NCBI RefSeq assembly: GCF_000335475.2
Contig: NZ_ANAH02000010.1
Span: 248,001-312,000, forward strand
Reading direction: 5' to 3'
Length of the DNA: 64,000 nucleotides
From: Cystobacter fuscus DSM 2262
Lineage (GTDB): Bacteria; Myxococcota; Myxococcia; Myxococcales; Myxococcaceae
How positions within the stretch are numbered: position 1 is the stretch's first letter; the number at the start of each line of letters is the position of its first letter. The position numbers and the translations under genes are program-made. Shown here piece after piece: positions 23,794 through 36,331 of the stretch. The notes beneath the pieces were generated by a model. That model had not been told where the DNA came from, searched no databases, and saw nothing but the letters and a program-made list of their open reading frames with translations.

Positions 23794-25026
23794 ATGAAGA
23801 ACCTGCGATGGATGTTCGCGGCCGCGAGCGCCTGTGTGCTCGCCCTGCTGCCCTCGGCCTCTTCCGCCGCCGAGACGAAGGAACTCGTCCTCTGGCACGG
23901 CTACCGCGCCGAGGAGAAGGCCGCGCTCGAGAAGCTGGTGGGCCAGTTCAACGCCGCCCACGCCGCCGAGGGCATCAAGGTCAACACGCTGGCGGTGCCG
24001 TATGACGCCTACGCGGACAAGATCTCCGCCACGGTGCCGCGCGGCAAGGGCCCGGACGTCTTCATCTTCGCCCAGGATCGCCTGGGTGGATGGATCGAGG
24101 CGGGCAACACCGTGGAGCCCATCGACTTCTACCTGGACGATGAGCTCAAGAAGCGCTTCATCCCCTCCACGCTCCAGGCGATGGTCTACCGCGGCACCAC
24201 CTACGGGCTGCCGCTCAACTACAAGTCCATCACGCTCATCTACAACAAGAAGCTCGTGCCCACGCCGCCCAAGACGAGCGGCGAGCTGGTGACGATGGCC
24301 AAGAAGATCACCGACCAGAAGGCGGGCCGCTTCGGTCTGGCCTACGCCTACGGTGACTTCTACTACCACGCGGCCCTGATGAACGGCTTTGGCGGGGGCG
24401 TGTTCGGCGCGGATGGCGCGCCCGCGATGAACTCGCCGGCCAACGTCAAGGCGGCCGAGCAGCTGCTCAAGTGGAAGGAGAAGGACGGGATTCTTCCGGC
24501 CGAGCCCACCACGGCGCTCATCACCTCGCTCTTCAACGAGGGCAAGGCGGGCATGGTGTTCTCCGGCCCGTGGTTCCTCGGGGAGATCGCCAAGGGCGTG
24601 GACTACGGCCTGGCGCCGCTGCCCACGCTGGACGAGGCGGGCGGCAAGCCCATGCGTCCGTGGACGACGGTGGAGGGCGTGTATGTCGCCGCGCCGTCGA
24701 AGAACAAGGACGCGGCGTTCGAGCTGGCCAGGTTCCTCACCAGCACCGAGGGCGCCAAGGTGCTCGCGCTCGAGGGCCGGCAGAGCCCCGCCAACCAGGC
24801 GGTGTACTCCGACCCGAAGGTCTCCGGGGACGCGCAGCTCAAGGCGTTCCGCGCCCAGGTCGACACGGCGGTGCCCATGCCCAACGTGCCGGAGATGTCG
24901 ATGGTCTGGGGCCATGCCACCTCGGCGATGAGCTCCATCCTCAAGAAGACCGCGACCCCCAAGGCCGCCCTCGACGCCGCCCAGAAGGGTGTCGCCAAGG
25001 ACGTGGCCAGCCTGCGCAAGAAGTGA
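23794..25026 (+). CDS. malE: Maltose/maltodextrin-binding periplasmic protein
   Basis: This 410-residue protein has a Sec signal peptide (MKNLRWMFAAASACVLALLP, cleavage near ASSAAE). The mature part is a type-1 solute-binding fold. Typical MalE segments are LVLWHGYRAEEKAALEKLVG, GKGPDVFIFAQDRLGGW, YGLPLNYKSITLIYNK and the conserved GPWFLGEIAKG. It would deliver oligosaccharides to MalF/MalG. There is no lipobox, so it is free in the periplasm. It lies between malK and malF. Confidence 0.9.
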   Translation: MKNLRWMFAAASACVLALLPSASSAAETKELVLWHGYRAEEKAALEKLVGQFNAAHAAEGIKVNTLAVPYDAYADKISATVPRGKGPDVFIFAQDRLGGWIEAGNTVEPIDFYLDDELKKRFIPSTLQAMVYRGTTYGLPLNYKSITLIYNKKLVPTPPKTSGELVTMAKKITDQKAGRFGLAYAYGDFYYHAALMNGFGGGVFGADGAPAMNSPANVKAAEQLLKWKEKDGILPAEPTTALITSLFNEGKAGMVFSGPWFLGEIAKGVDYGLAPLPTLDEAGGKPMRPWTTVEGVYVAAPSKNKDAAFELARFLTSTEGAKVLALEGRQSPANQAVYSDPKVSGDAQLKAFRAQVDTAVPMPNVPEMSMVWGHATSAMSSILKKTATPKAALDAAQKGVAKDVASLRKK

Positions 25027-25036
25027 GAGGTCGAGC

Positions 25037-27091
25037 GTGAGAAACGTGGTCCCCCAGCCTCCCAGCAGCGAACCTGGGAATCCCGCCGCCCTGCTCACCG
25101 ACACGAGCGGCCTCAATGGTGTCCCCGGTTCGGGCGAACCCTCCGGAGGCGCGGGTGCGCTCTACCGGGGGCGGGTGCTCGTGGGCCTGTTGCTCTCGCT
25201 CGGCGCGGCGCTGTTCATCGCCCAGGGCCTGTTGGCCAAGGCGTTGGACAGCGTCTCCACCGAGCGCGCGGATCGTCAGTCCTTCGTGTCCCTGCGCGCC
25301 CTGGAGGATCTCGTCCAGCGCGCCGGAGGCTCGGGCGACGCGGTGCGCGCCGTGGTGGATACGTGGAAGACCCAACTGCCCGCCGGCAGCGCCGTGCGGG
25401 TGGTGGCCTTCTCGGGCATCCGGCTGGAGGCGTCCACCTTCCCCGAGGACGTGGGGGAGCGCGTGGCGCCGCGCCGGCTGAGTCGCGAGGAGAAGCCCCT
25501 CTATGACCGCGGCCAGCGGCTGCGCGCCGCGGTGGAGACCAACCGCGAGGAGGGGGGAGCGCGCAAGCTGGAGGTGGAGGCCGAGGCGCTGCCCGGAGGC
25601 GGACGCCTCTTGAGCGCCCCGGTGGAAGTGGAGGGCTCGGTGGTGGGCATGGTGGAGCTGGCCACGGCGCCGCTCGCGGCCCCGCTCGAGCCCTCGCTGC
25701 CGACGCTGTTGTTGTGCTGGCTGTTGCCGCTGGCGCTGTGCGCCGTGGCGTCCTTCGTGGCGCGGCGCCAGGGCGTGCTCGTCGCCGTGTCGGTGGTGGC
25801 GCTCGTGGTGGGCCTGGGCGCCTATGGCTCCTACTCGCTGGGCACGCTGGGCGCCGAGGTGCGGGGCACGCAGACGCTCGTGGCCGAGCAGGTGCGCGCC
25901 ATGTCCGAGCGGGCCCAGGCGGTGATGGCGGAGCGGCAGCTCGCCACCGAGCCCGCGCTGCGGCCCGGGGACTGGGACGCGGATGCGTACCGCCGTCCGC
26001 TGGGGCTGGTGAGCCCCGAGGGTCAGGTGAACGAGTCGGTGGTGTCCGCGCGCATGGAGGAGCTGCGCTCGGGCGTGGGCCGCGCGATGACGGGCCTGGG
26101 CGCGGTGGCGCTCGTCGTGCTGCTCTTCATCGGCCTGGGCGGCGTGCACCGCACGGCGGCCACCGTGGTGGAGAACCGCACCGCCTACGCCTACATCGCC
26201 CCGGCGATGGTGGGCATGCTGGTGCTCGTCTTCTTCCCGTTCTTCTACGGCATCGCCCTGTCGTTCACCGACTCCACGCTCTACAACGCGGGCCAGCCGT
26301 TCATGAACCTGTGGGTCGGCCTGCGCAACTACGTGGAGATCCTCGGCGACTTCAACATCGTCAAGCGCGCGCAGGACGGCTCGCTCGTCTTCAACTACCT
26401 CAACTTCTACTACACGCTCTTCTTCACGGTGGTGTGGACCATCACCAACGTGGTGCTCGGCGTGACGCTGGGCCTGGTGCTGGCGTTGATCCTCAACGTG
26501 GACAAGCTGGCTTTCCGGCCCATCTACCGCGTGCTGCTCATCCTGCCCTGGGCCATGCCCAACTACATCACCGCGCTCATCTGGAAGGGCATGTTCCACC
26601 AGCAGTTCGGCGTGGTGAACCACATCATCCGCATGTTCGGCGGCCAGGGCCTGTCCTGGTACGACACGCCCTTCACCTCGTTCCTCACGGTGCTCGCCAC
26701 CAACGGCTGGTTGAGCTTCCCCTTCATGATGGTGGTGTCGCTCGGCGCGCTCCAGTCCATCCCCATGGAGCTGTACGAGGCGGCGCGCGTGGATGGCGCC
26801 AGCCGCTGGCAGCAGTTCACCGCCATCACCCTGCCGGCGCTCAAGCCCGCGCTCGTGCCCGCCGTCATCCTCTCGGTGGTGTGGACCTTCAACCAGTTCA
26901 ACGTCATCTTCCTGGTGACGGAAGGTGAGCCGAGCCACTCGACGGAGATCCTCATCACCCAGGCGTACAAGTACGCCTTCCAGCTCTACCGCCACGGCTA
27001 CGCGGCGGCCTACTCCACCATCATCTTCGGCATCCTGTTGCTCTACAGCATGGTGCAGAACCGGGTCTCGCGCGCCACGGAGGCCGCCTGA
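25037..27091 (+). CDS. malF: MalF-type permease with a large N-terminal sensor-like extension
   Basis: A protein of 684 residues. The last 300 (from about 385) are a MalF-like CUT1 permease with six membrane helices and the ATPase-contact motif EAARVDGASRWQQFTAITLP. Before it are about 380 extra residues: a disordered start, a helix (47-67), an extracytoplasmic region (70-220), two helices (222-242 and 247-267), another extracytoplasmic loop (270-350) and a helix (352-370). E. coli MalF has its large loop inside the permease part, not this arrangement. The start is GTG at 25037 after AGAGG. The role of the extension is unknown; docking with MalE or sensing are possible. Confidence 0.9.
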   Translation: MRNVVPQPPSSEPGNPAALLTDTSGLNGVPGSGEPSGGAGALYRGRVLVGLLLSLGAALFIAQGLLAKALDSVSTERADRQSFVSLRALEDLVQRAGGSGDAVRAVVDTWKTQLPAGSAVRVVAFSGIRLEASTFPEDVGERVAPRRLSREEKPLYDRGQRLRAAVETNREEGGARKLEVEAEALPGGGRLLSAPVEVEGSVVGMVELATAPLAAPLEPSLPTLLLCWLLPLALCAVASFVARRQGVLVAVSVVALVVGLGAYGSYSLGTLGAEVRGTQTLVAEQVRAMSERAQAVMAERQLATEPALRPGDWDADAYRRPLGLVSPEGQVNESVVSARMEELRSGVGRAMTGLGAVALVVLLFIGLGGVHRTAATVVENRTAYAYIAPAMVGMLVLVFFPFFYGIALSFTDSTLYNAGQPFMNLWVGLRNYVEILGDFNIVKRAQDGSLVFNYLNFYYTLFFTVVWTITNVVLGVTLGLVLALILNVDKLAFRPIYRVLLILPWAMPNYITALIWKGMFHQQFGVVNHIIRMFGGQGLSWYDTPFTSFLTVLATNGWLSFPFMMVVSLGALQSIPMELYEAARVDGASRWQQFTAITLPALKPALVPAVILSVVWTFNQFNVIFLVTEGEPSHSTEILITQAYKYAFQLYRHGYAAAYSTIIFGILLLYSMVQNRVSRATEAA

Positions 27092-27969
27092 TGTTCTCGC
27101 GTCGTGACGGACTTCCCCACTGGCCGCTGCACGTGCTGCTGGTGCTCTTCACCCTCTTCGCGCTCTATCCCATCCTCTGGGTCATCACGATCGCGTTCTC
27201 CGGGCGGCAGAGCCTCGCCATCACCACGCTGCCCGAGTCGCCCACCGCGCTCGAGCGCGTGCGCGCCATCGTCCCGTGGCCCGAGACGTGGTCGGCCTCC
27301 AACTTCACCTCGGTGATGACGGAGCAGCCCTTCGGCCACTGGCTGTTCAACAGCGCCGTCATCTCGCTGGGCACCACCGTGGTGGGCGTGTTCCTCGCAT
27401 GCACGGCGGCGTACGCCTTCAGCCGCTTCAAGTTCGTGGGGCAGCGCACGGGCATGATGGCCTTCCTCGTGTCCCAGATGTTCCCGGGCACGCTCATGCT
27501 CATTCCGCTCTACATCATCCTGGTGCAGTGGCTGGGGCTGGGCAGCTCGCGCCTGGGGCTGATGATCGTCTACGCCACCACGTCCATTCCCTTCAGCGTG
27601 TGGATGCTCAAGGGCTACTTCGACACCATCCCCAAGGACCTGGAGGAGGCGGCGCTCATGGAGGGCGCCTCGGTGGGGAAGATCTTCTGGACCATCATCC
27701 TGCCGCTGGCCAAGCCCGCGGTGGCGGTGACGGCGCTCTTCTCCTTCATGACGGCGTGGAACGAGTTCATCCTCGCGGCCACCTTCATGGACCAGGAGGC
27801 CATGTACACGGCGCCCGTGGGCCTGCGCTTCTTCGTGGGTGGCTACTCGCAGCAGTGGGGCTACTTCGCCGCGGGCTCCATCATCGTGTCCATCCCCGTC
27901 GTCTTCCTGTTCCTCTTCCTGCAGAAGTACCTCGTGTCCGGGCTCACCGCCGGCAGCGTCAAGGGTTAG
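27091..27969 (+). CDS. malG: Maltodextrin ABC permease MalG
   Basis: This 292-residue inner-membrane subunit has six predicted helices (first HVLLVLFTLFALYPILWVI). The EAA loop is DLEEAALMEGASVGKIFWTI, ILPLAKP, which contacts MalK. GLRFFVGGYSQQWGYFAAGS and the C-terminal helix ending KYLVSGLTAGSVKG are typical of MalG; the last residues of MalG reach into the MalK dimer in the E. coli complex. The ATG shares one base with the malF stop (TGATG). Confidence 0.93.
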   Translation: MFSRRDGLPHWPLHVLLVLFTLFALYPILWVITIAFSGRQSLAITTLPESPTALERVRAIVPWPETWSASNFTSVMTEQPFGHWLFNSAVISLGTTVVGVFLACTAAYAFSRFKFVGQRTGMMAFLVSQMFPGTLMLIPLYIILVQWLGLGSSRLGLMIVYATTSIPFSVWMLKGYFDTIPKDLEEAALMEGASVGKIFWTIILPLAKPAVAVTALFSFMTAWNEFILAATFMDQEAMYTAPVGLRFFVGGYSQQWGYFAAGSIIVSIPVVFLFLFLQKYLVSGLTAGSVKG

Positions 27970-28016
27970 CCCGTCCGCCTTCCTCGCCTCTGCCTTACCC
28001 CAAGGAGAAGTGCCTG

Positions 28017-28850
28017 ATGAAGACGTCCCGACTCGCGTGGTTCTCGCTCACCGCGGCGCTGCTGAGCGCGCCCGCCCTCGCCGCCAACAAGGTGTCCTTC
28101 AAGGATCCCACGGGGGATGACAACGGCCCGGGCACCTACAAGTACCCGACCGACCCCGTGTACAAGCCCGGCTCGTTCGACCTGACCGACTTCTCCCTGT
28201 CGAAGAAGGGCGACAAGCTCGACGTCACCCTGGGCCTCAACTCCACGCTGGAGGACGCCTGGAAGACGGGCAGTGGCTTCGCCGTGCAGCTCGTCTTCGT
28301 CTTCATCGACACGGATGGCAAGGCGGGCAGCGGCTCCACCGAGTCCCTTCCCGGGCTCAACGTGAAGTTCGCCCCCGACTTCGGCTGGGAGAAGGCCATC
28401 GTCATCTCGCCGGCGGGGGCCGAGCGCGTGAAGACCGAGGTCGCCTCCAAGGCCGGCGCCGTCAAGGACAACGTCCTCGTCCCCGAGCGCGTCAAGGGCT
28501 CGGGCAAGAAGATCACCGCCACCGTCAACGCGCCGGGCCTGCAGGGCGAGCCCTCGCAGTGGCGCTACCAGGTGCTCATCCAGTCCAACGAGGGCTTCCC
28601 CGCGGACAAGGATCTGCTGACCCGCAAGGTGAATGAGTACGAGGGTCAGCACCGCTTCGGTGGTGGCAACGACGGCGAGTGCGATCCGCACGTCATGGAC
28701 ATGCTCGCGGGCGCGGGCAAGGGCGACGCCTCCGAGGTGAAGGCCCAGCACGAGGCGCTCGCCTTCGAGTGTGGCGCGGAGGGCGCGGTGAAGACGCTGG
28801 CCACCCTCCCCATGGTGGGCGGCGCGGCGGCGCCCACGGAGAAGAAGTAG
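28017..28850 (+). CDS. Secreted glucodextranase C-terminal-like (DOMON-type) protein
   Basis: This 277-residue protein has a signal peptide (MKTSRLAWFSLTAALLSAPA, cut after ALA). The mature part starts with KDPTGDDNGPGTYKYPTDP and YKPGSFDLTDFSLSKKGDKL, the hallmark of the C-terminal domain of glucodextranase and related amylopullulanases (probable carbohydrate-binding beta sandwich). It ends with a short helical tail. AAGGAG is placed well before the ATG. It is the last gene of the operon and could hold alpha-glucans near the importer. There is no catalytic domain, unlike most proteins with this module. Confidence 0.75.
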   Translation: MKTSRLAWFSLTAALLSAPALAANKVSFKDPTGDDNGPGTYKYPTDPVYKPGSFDLTDFSLSKKGDKLDVTLGLNSTLEDAWKTGSGFAVQLVFVFIDTDGKAGSGSTESLPGLNVKFAPDFGWEKAIVISPAGAERVKTEVASKAGAVKDNVLVPERVKGSGKKITATVNAPGLQGEPSQWRYQVLIQSNEGFPADKDLLTRKVNEYEGQHRFGGGNDGECDPHVMDMLAGAGKGDASEVKAQHEALAFECGAEGAVKTLATLPMVGGAAAPTEKK

Positions 28851-28876
28851 TTCCGCGTGGCCTGGGTCGTGCCGGA

Positions 28877-28896
28877 GCCCGGGAAGAAGCCCGGGC
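28877..28896. terminator. Hairpin between the convergent secreted glucan-binding and amylase genes
   Basis: GCCCGGG (28877-28883) and CCCGGGC (28890-28896) form a 7-bp GC stem with loop AAGAAG, 26 bp after one stop and 14 bp before the other. There is no T-tract. Confidence 0.45.
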
Positions 28897-28910
28897 CCGG
28901 CGCGTCCGCG

Positions 28911-30560
28911 CTACCGCAGACGCCAGATGCCGGTGGCGCGGCCGGGCAGGGTGAGGCTCCAGGCGGTGCCGCTGCGCGCGGGTGAGCCCATGGAGACGTC
29001 CGTGAAGAGGGGCTCGAGGGACTCGGCCTCCAACTCGAGCGGCCCCGTGGTCTGCGCGGTGTCGCCGAGGTTGTGCACCACGAGCACGCGCTCGCCGCCG
29101 AGCGTGCGCAGGAAGGCGAGCGTGGGCGCGCGGCCCCGGGTGGAGGTGAGCAGGGTGAGGCCGCCGCGCTCCAGGGCCGGCGAGGCATGGCGGACCCGGA
29201 TGAGCTCGCGGTAGCGCGAGAGCAGCGAGCCCGGGTCGTTCGTCTGCGTGGCCACGTTGGTGCTCTCGTGGCCCGGGGCGAGCGCGAACCAGGGCGAGCC
29301 GGTGGTGAAGCCGCCCGTCGCGCTCGGGTCCCAGGGCATGGGGGTGCGCTTGTCCTCGTCCTTGGGGGTGGGGCCATTGGCCATACCCAGCTCCTCGCCG
29401 TAGTAGAGGAAGGGCGAGCCGGGCAGGGTGAGCATCACGGACGCCGCGGTCACCAGGGGCCCGGGCTTGCCGGCGAGCTGCGTGGCCACGCGGATGTTGT
29501 CGTGGTTGGTGAGGAAGGGCGTGTCCGCCACGCCCGCGGGGTAGCGGCTGCTCATCTCCCACAGCTTCTGGGCGATGCCGTTGCCGTCTCCACTCCGGGC
29601 CGCCTGGAGCAGTGCCTCGGCGAGCGGGAAGTTGAAGTTGAGCGGCAGCTCGTCCCCCTGCGGCAGCCGCTCCGTGGAGCCGTAATAGGTCGCGATGAGG
29701 GGCGTGGTGGTCCAGGCCTCGCCCACCAGCACCGCGTCGGGTTTCACGCTCCGCACGTGCTCGGCGAACTCCTTCCAGAAGGCGTGCGTCTCGGCGGTGT
29801 CGGCCTGTCCGGTGGGGCCTCCGCCCGTTTCGATGAGGTAGCGCGCCGCGTCCAACCGGAAGCCGTCCACCCCCTTGCCCAGCCAGAAGGAGGCGAGGCG
29901 TTTGACCTCCTCGCGCACCGCGGGCGTGCGCAGGTTGAGGTCCGGCATGCCGCCCCAGAAGACGCCGTAGTAGTAGGCGCGGTTGAGCGCGTGCCAGGTG
30001 GCGCCCGGGGCGGAGGGATCCCAGGGTTGCTTCCAGCCCAGATCCCTGTCGCTCCACACGTACCAGTCGCGCCGGGCCGAGTTGGGCGAGGACGCGGAGT
30101 CGATGAACCACGGGTGCTGAGAGCTGCTGTGGTTGATGATCAGGTCCACGATGACGCGCATGCCCCGGCGGTGGGCCTCGGCGCACAGGCGCTCCAGGTC
30201 CTCGTTGGTGCCGTAGTCCGGGTTGATGCGCTCGTAGTCCGTCACGTCGTAGCCGTGGTAGCTCGGCGAGGCGAACACGGGCATGAGCCACAGCGCGTCC
30301 ACGCCCAGGTCCGTCGTGGTGCTCGGGTCTCCATCGTTGAGGTAGTCCAGCCGGGAGATGAGGCCGGGCAGGTCTCCCTTCCCGTCCCCGTTGGAGTCCT
30401 GGAAGCTGCGCACGAACAGCTCGTAGAAGACGGCGTGCTCGTACCAGGCGTCGCCCACGGGCGCGGCGAGTTCCACGCGGGGTGGCGGGGGAAGATTCGG
30501 GGAACCCGTGACGCAGGATGTCACGGCGAGCAGGGGCAGCAGACGCGAGGCGCGGGGCAT
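28911..30560 (-). CDS. Alpha-amylase/alpha-glucosidase-like GH13 lipoprotein
   Basis: This 549-residue protein begins MPRASRLLPLLAVTSC, a short lipoprotein signal with Cys at 16. GH13 regions: VIVDLIINHSSSQHPWF (I), KGVDGFRLDAARYL (II, Asp nucleophile), AVLVGEAWTTT (III, Glu) and FLTNHDNIRV (IV). The loop DSNGDGKGDLPGLISRLDYL (calcium-binding type) and the spacing resemble oligo-1,6-glucosidase and trehalose-synthase-like amylases. So the product could be maltose, glucose or a transfer product. It is divergent from the pullulanase gene and would act at the cell surface. Confidence 0.9.
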   Translation of the reverse strand: MPRASRLLPLLAVTSCVTGSPNLPPPPRVELAAPVGDAWYEHAVFYELFVRSFQDSNGDGKGDLPGLISRLDYLNDGDPSTTTDLGVDALWLMPVFASPSYHGYDVTDYERINPDYGTNEDLERLCAEAHRRGMRVIVDLIINHSSSQHPWFIDSASSPNSARRDWYVWSDRDLGWKQPWDPSAPGATWHALNRAYYYGVFWGGMPDLNLRTPAVREEVKRLASFWLGKGVDGFRLDAARYLIETGGGPTGQADTAETHAFWKEFAEHVRSVKPDAVLVGEAWTTTPLIATYYGSTERLPQGDELPLNFNFPLAEALLQAARSGDGNGIAQKLWEMSSRYPAGVADTPFLTNHDNIRVATQLAGKPGPLVTAASVMLTLPGSPFLYYGEELGMANGPTPKDEDKRTPMPWDPSATGGFTTGSPWFALAPGHESTNVATQTNDPGSLLSRYRELIRVRHASPALERGGLTLLTSTRGRAPTLAFLRTLGGERVLVVHNLGDTAQTTGPLELEAESLEPLFTDVSMGSPARSGTAWSLTLPGRATGIWRLR

Positions 30561-30764
30561 GGTGCCGGTGGCTTACCAGCGTCCTTCGCTCGCGGGCCAG
30601 TGCCTGAGGTGAAGGAGTGTGTTCCCTCTGCTATACGCTCGCGAGGCACCGCGGTGCTTCCGCGTCTTCGTGAGGCGGTCGCGCCGGGGTGTCTGCCTTC
30701 ACCCCCGATGGATGTCCGGCCGTCCGTGTCCGCGCGGCGGCTGGCTCACGCAAAAGGCGTATTC

Positions 30765-34205
<3,441 letters not shown>

Positions 34206-34243
34206 TTCACGGGCCGTGATGACGGCCCGTTGAGGGAAGAGCG

Positions 34244-34273
34244 GGGCCCCGGAGGGAAGTCCGGGGCCCTTTT
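34244..34273 (+). terminator. Rho-independent terminator of the pullulanase gene
   Basis: GGGCCCCGGA (34244-34253) pairs with TCCGGGGCCC (34260-34269) and TTTT follows (34270-34273). It lies 39 bp after the stop and separates the glucan locus from the lar genes. Confidence 0.85.
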
Positions 34274-34339
34274 CATTCCCGCACAACGCGAGCGCTTGCC
34301 GCGTGCGGCCCCGTGCGGAGTGGAGTAGAGGGAGCGGCC

Positions 34340-35092
34340 ATGGATGAGAAGACGCTCACCCGATTGCTCGAGCAGGTGAAGGGCGGCAAGGTTTCCGTGG
34401 ACGCCGCCGTGGGGCAGCTCAAGGACCTGCCCTTCGCCGAGCTGGGCTATGCGACGCTGGACACCCACCGCAGCCTGCGCTTCGGCTTTCCCGAGGTGGT
34501 GCTGGGCGAGCCGAAGACGGTGGAGCAGTTGCTGGGCATCGTGGCCACGCTGGTGGAACGCAAGCAGACGGTGCTGGTGACGCGGCTGCAGCCGGACAAG
34601 GCCGAGGCGCTCCTGGCCGCCCATCCCAAGGGCGAGTACCACGCCGTGGCGCGCATCTTCCACGTGAAGCAGGGCAAGCCCAAGGCGGGCCGGGTGGCGG
34701 TGGTGACGGCGGGGACGAGCGACATTCCCGTCGCCGAGGAGGCGGCGCTCACCGCGCAGGCCATGGGGGCCACGGTGACGCGCGTGTACGACGTGGGCGT
34801 GGCGGGCATCCACCGGCTCTTGCGGCGGCGCGAGGAGATTCAATCCGCGCACGCGGCGGTGGTGGTGGCGGGCATGGAGGGGGCGCTGGCGAGCGCGGTG
34901 GGAGGGCTCGTGGGCATCCCCGTGGTGGCGGTGCCGACGTCGGTGGGGTACGGGGCCAACTTCGGAGGGGTGTCCGCGCTGCTGGCGATGGTGAACTCGT
35001 GCGCCTCGAACGTGGCGACGATGAACATCGACAACGGCTTTGGTGGCGGCTTCTACGCGGCGCTCATCTCGCGCACGCGCGGGCAGCGCTGA
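34340..35092 (+). CDS. larB: Nickel-pincer cofactor biosynthesis protein LarB
   Basis: A protein of 250 residues related to AIR carboxylase (PurE). LarB carboxylates nicotinic acid adenine dinucleotide and releases AMP, starting the nickel-pincer nucleotide cofactor. Family segments are FAELGYATLDTHRSLRFGFP, VVTAGTSDIPVAEEAALTA, VVVAGMEGALASAVGGLVGIPV, PTSVGYGANFGGVSALLAM and NSCASNVATMNIDNGFGGGF. It is cytoplasmic. The start ATG at 34340 follows GGGAG. LarC starts 11 bp after its stop. The sulfur-transfer protein LarE and a LarA-type racemase are not in this window, so they must be encoded elsewhere if the pathway is complete. Confidence 0.93.
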   Translation: MDEKTLTRLLEQVKGGKVSVDAAVGQLKDLPFAELGYATLDTHRSLRFGFPEVVLGEPKTVEQLLGIVATLVERKQTVLVTRLQPDKAEALLAAHPKGEYHAVARIFHVKQGKPKAGRVAVVTAGTSDIPVAEEAALTAQAMGATVTRVYDVGVAGIHRLLRRREEIQSAHAAVVVAGMEGALASAVGGLVGIPVVAVPTSVGYGANFGGVSALLAMVNSCASNVATMNIDNGFGGGFYAALISRTRGQR

Positions 35093-35103
35093 GGGGCTCG
35101 GGC

Positions 35104-36276
35104 ATGCGCAAGGTTCTCTATCTGGAGCCCGTGGGCGGCATCGCCGGGGACATGTTCCTGGCGGCGGGCATCGATCTGGGCGTGTCGCCGGAGGCGCTCT
35201 CGCGGGCACTCAGTGGGCTCGGGGTGCCGGGCTGGAAGCTGGCGGTGAGCCGGGCGGTGCGCCACGCCATCAGCGGCACGCACCTGGACGTGGTGCTGGA
35301 CGAGCGCGAGGCGCATCCCCACCGGGCCTATGCGGACATCCGCGCGCTCATCGAGGCGGCGCCCACGCTGCCGCCCCGGGCCAAGGAGCGGGCGCTGGCG
35401 GTGTTCCGCGCCATCGGCGAGGCGGAGGCGAAGGTGCACGGGGTGTCGCTCGACGCCATCCACTTCCACGAGGTGGGCGCGGTGGACTCCATCGTGGACA
35501 TCTGCGGGGCGGCGGTGGTGCTGGAGCTGCTGGGAGACCCGGAGGTGTACGCGGCGCCGCCGCCCTTGGGCAGTGGCACCATCCGGGTGGCGCACGGCAA
35601 CATGCCCATCCCGGTGCCGGCCACGCTGGAACTGCTCCGGGAGCTGCCGGTGCGCTTCGAGGGCGTGGGCGAGCTGACGACGCCCACGGGAGCGGCGCTG
35701 CTCAAGGTGCTCACGCGCATCGCCCCGCCGCCGGCGGACTTCCGCATGGAGCGCATCGGCTACGGCATGGGGACGAAGGACTTCCGCGACCGGCCCAACG
35801 TGCTGCGCGCCACCCTGGGCCGGGCCGAGGGCCAGACGGAGGGCCTCTGGGTGCTCGAGGCGAACCTGGACGACAGCACGCCGCAGTTGCTCGGCTACCT
35901 GCTGGAGCATGCGCTGACGCGCGGCGCGCTGGACGCCTGGGTGGTGCCCGCGACGATGAAGAAGGCGCGGCCGGGCCATGTGCTGAGCGTGCTGGTGGAG
36001 TCGAGCGCGAAGGAGGTCATGGTGGACCTGCTGCTGCGCGAATCCACGACGCTCGGGGTGCGCTCCCATGCCGTGGAGCGGCGGGCCCTGGATCGCGACT
36101 GGGTGGAGGTCGAGACGCCCTGGGGTCCAGTGCGGGTGAAGCGCGGCCTGCGCGACGGCGTGGTGCTCAACGCCCACCCCGAGTTCGAGGACTGCCGCCG
36201 GGTGGCCGAGTCCGCCGGAGTTCCACTCAAGCAGGTGATGGCGGCGGCGCTGGTGGCGCTCGGTTCCGGGCGCTGA
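35104..36276 (+). CDS. larC: Nickel-pincer cofactor biosynthesis protein LarC
   Basis: This 390-residue cyclometallase would insert nickel into the pincer cofactor using CTP. Conserved parts: VLYLEPVGGIAGDMFLAAGI, the His-rich FHEVGAVDSIVDICG, PPPLGSGTIRVAHGNMPIPV (about 20 residues) with PTGAALL, and the C-terminal VLEANLDDSTPQLLGYLLE and MKKARPGHVLSVL. In Lactiplantibacillus the protein is completed by programmed frameshifting (LarC1/LarC2). Here the frame is continuous. The ATG at 35104 fits the family N-terminus. Confidence 0.93.
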   Translation: MRKVLYLEPVGGIAGDMFLAAGIDLGVSPEALSRALSGLGVPGWKLAVSRAVRHAISGTHLDVVLDEREAHPHRAYADIRALIEAAPTLPPRAKERALAVFRAIGEAEAKVHGVSLDAIHFHEVGAVDSIVDICGAAVVLELLGDPEVYAAPPPLGSGTIRVAHGNMPIPVPATLELLRELPVRFEGVGELTTPTGAALLKVLTRIAPPPADFRMERIGYGMGTKDFRDRPNVLRATLGRAEGQTEGLWVLEANLDDSTPQLLGYLLEHALTRGALDAWVVPATMKKARPGHVLSVLVESSAKEVMVDLLLRESTTLGVRSHAVERRALDRDWVEVETPWGPVRVKRGLRDGVVLNAHPEFEDCRRVAESAGVPLKQVMAAALVALGSGR

Positions 36277-36331
36277 CTCCCGCCGCTCCGTTCTCTTCCT
36301 CATTCCTTATTCCTTCCTTCCCCACGAGCCC

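Noticed and set aside
29073-30764. A plus-strand frame continuous with the pullulanase that would make a protein of 1,710 residues
   Set aside because: The first 564 codons are antisense to the amylase and lack domains. The signal peptide at 30765 marks the true start.
35104-36276. Programmed frameshift in larC as in lactobacilli
   Set aside because: The gene is one continuous frame with both family parts.
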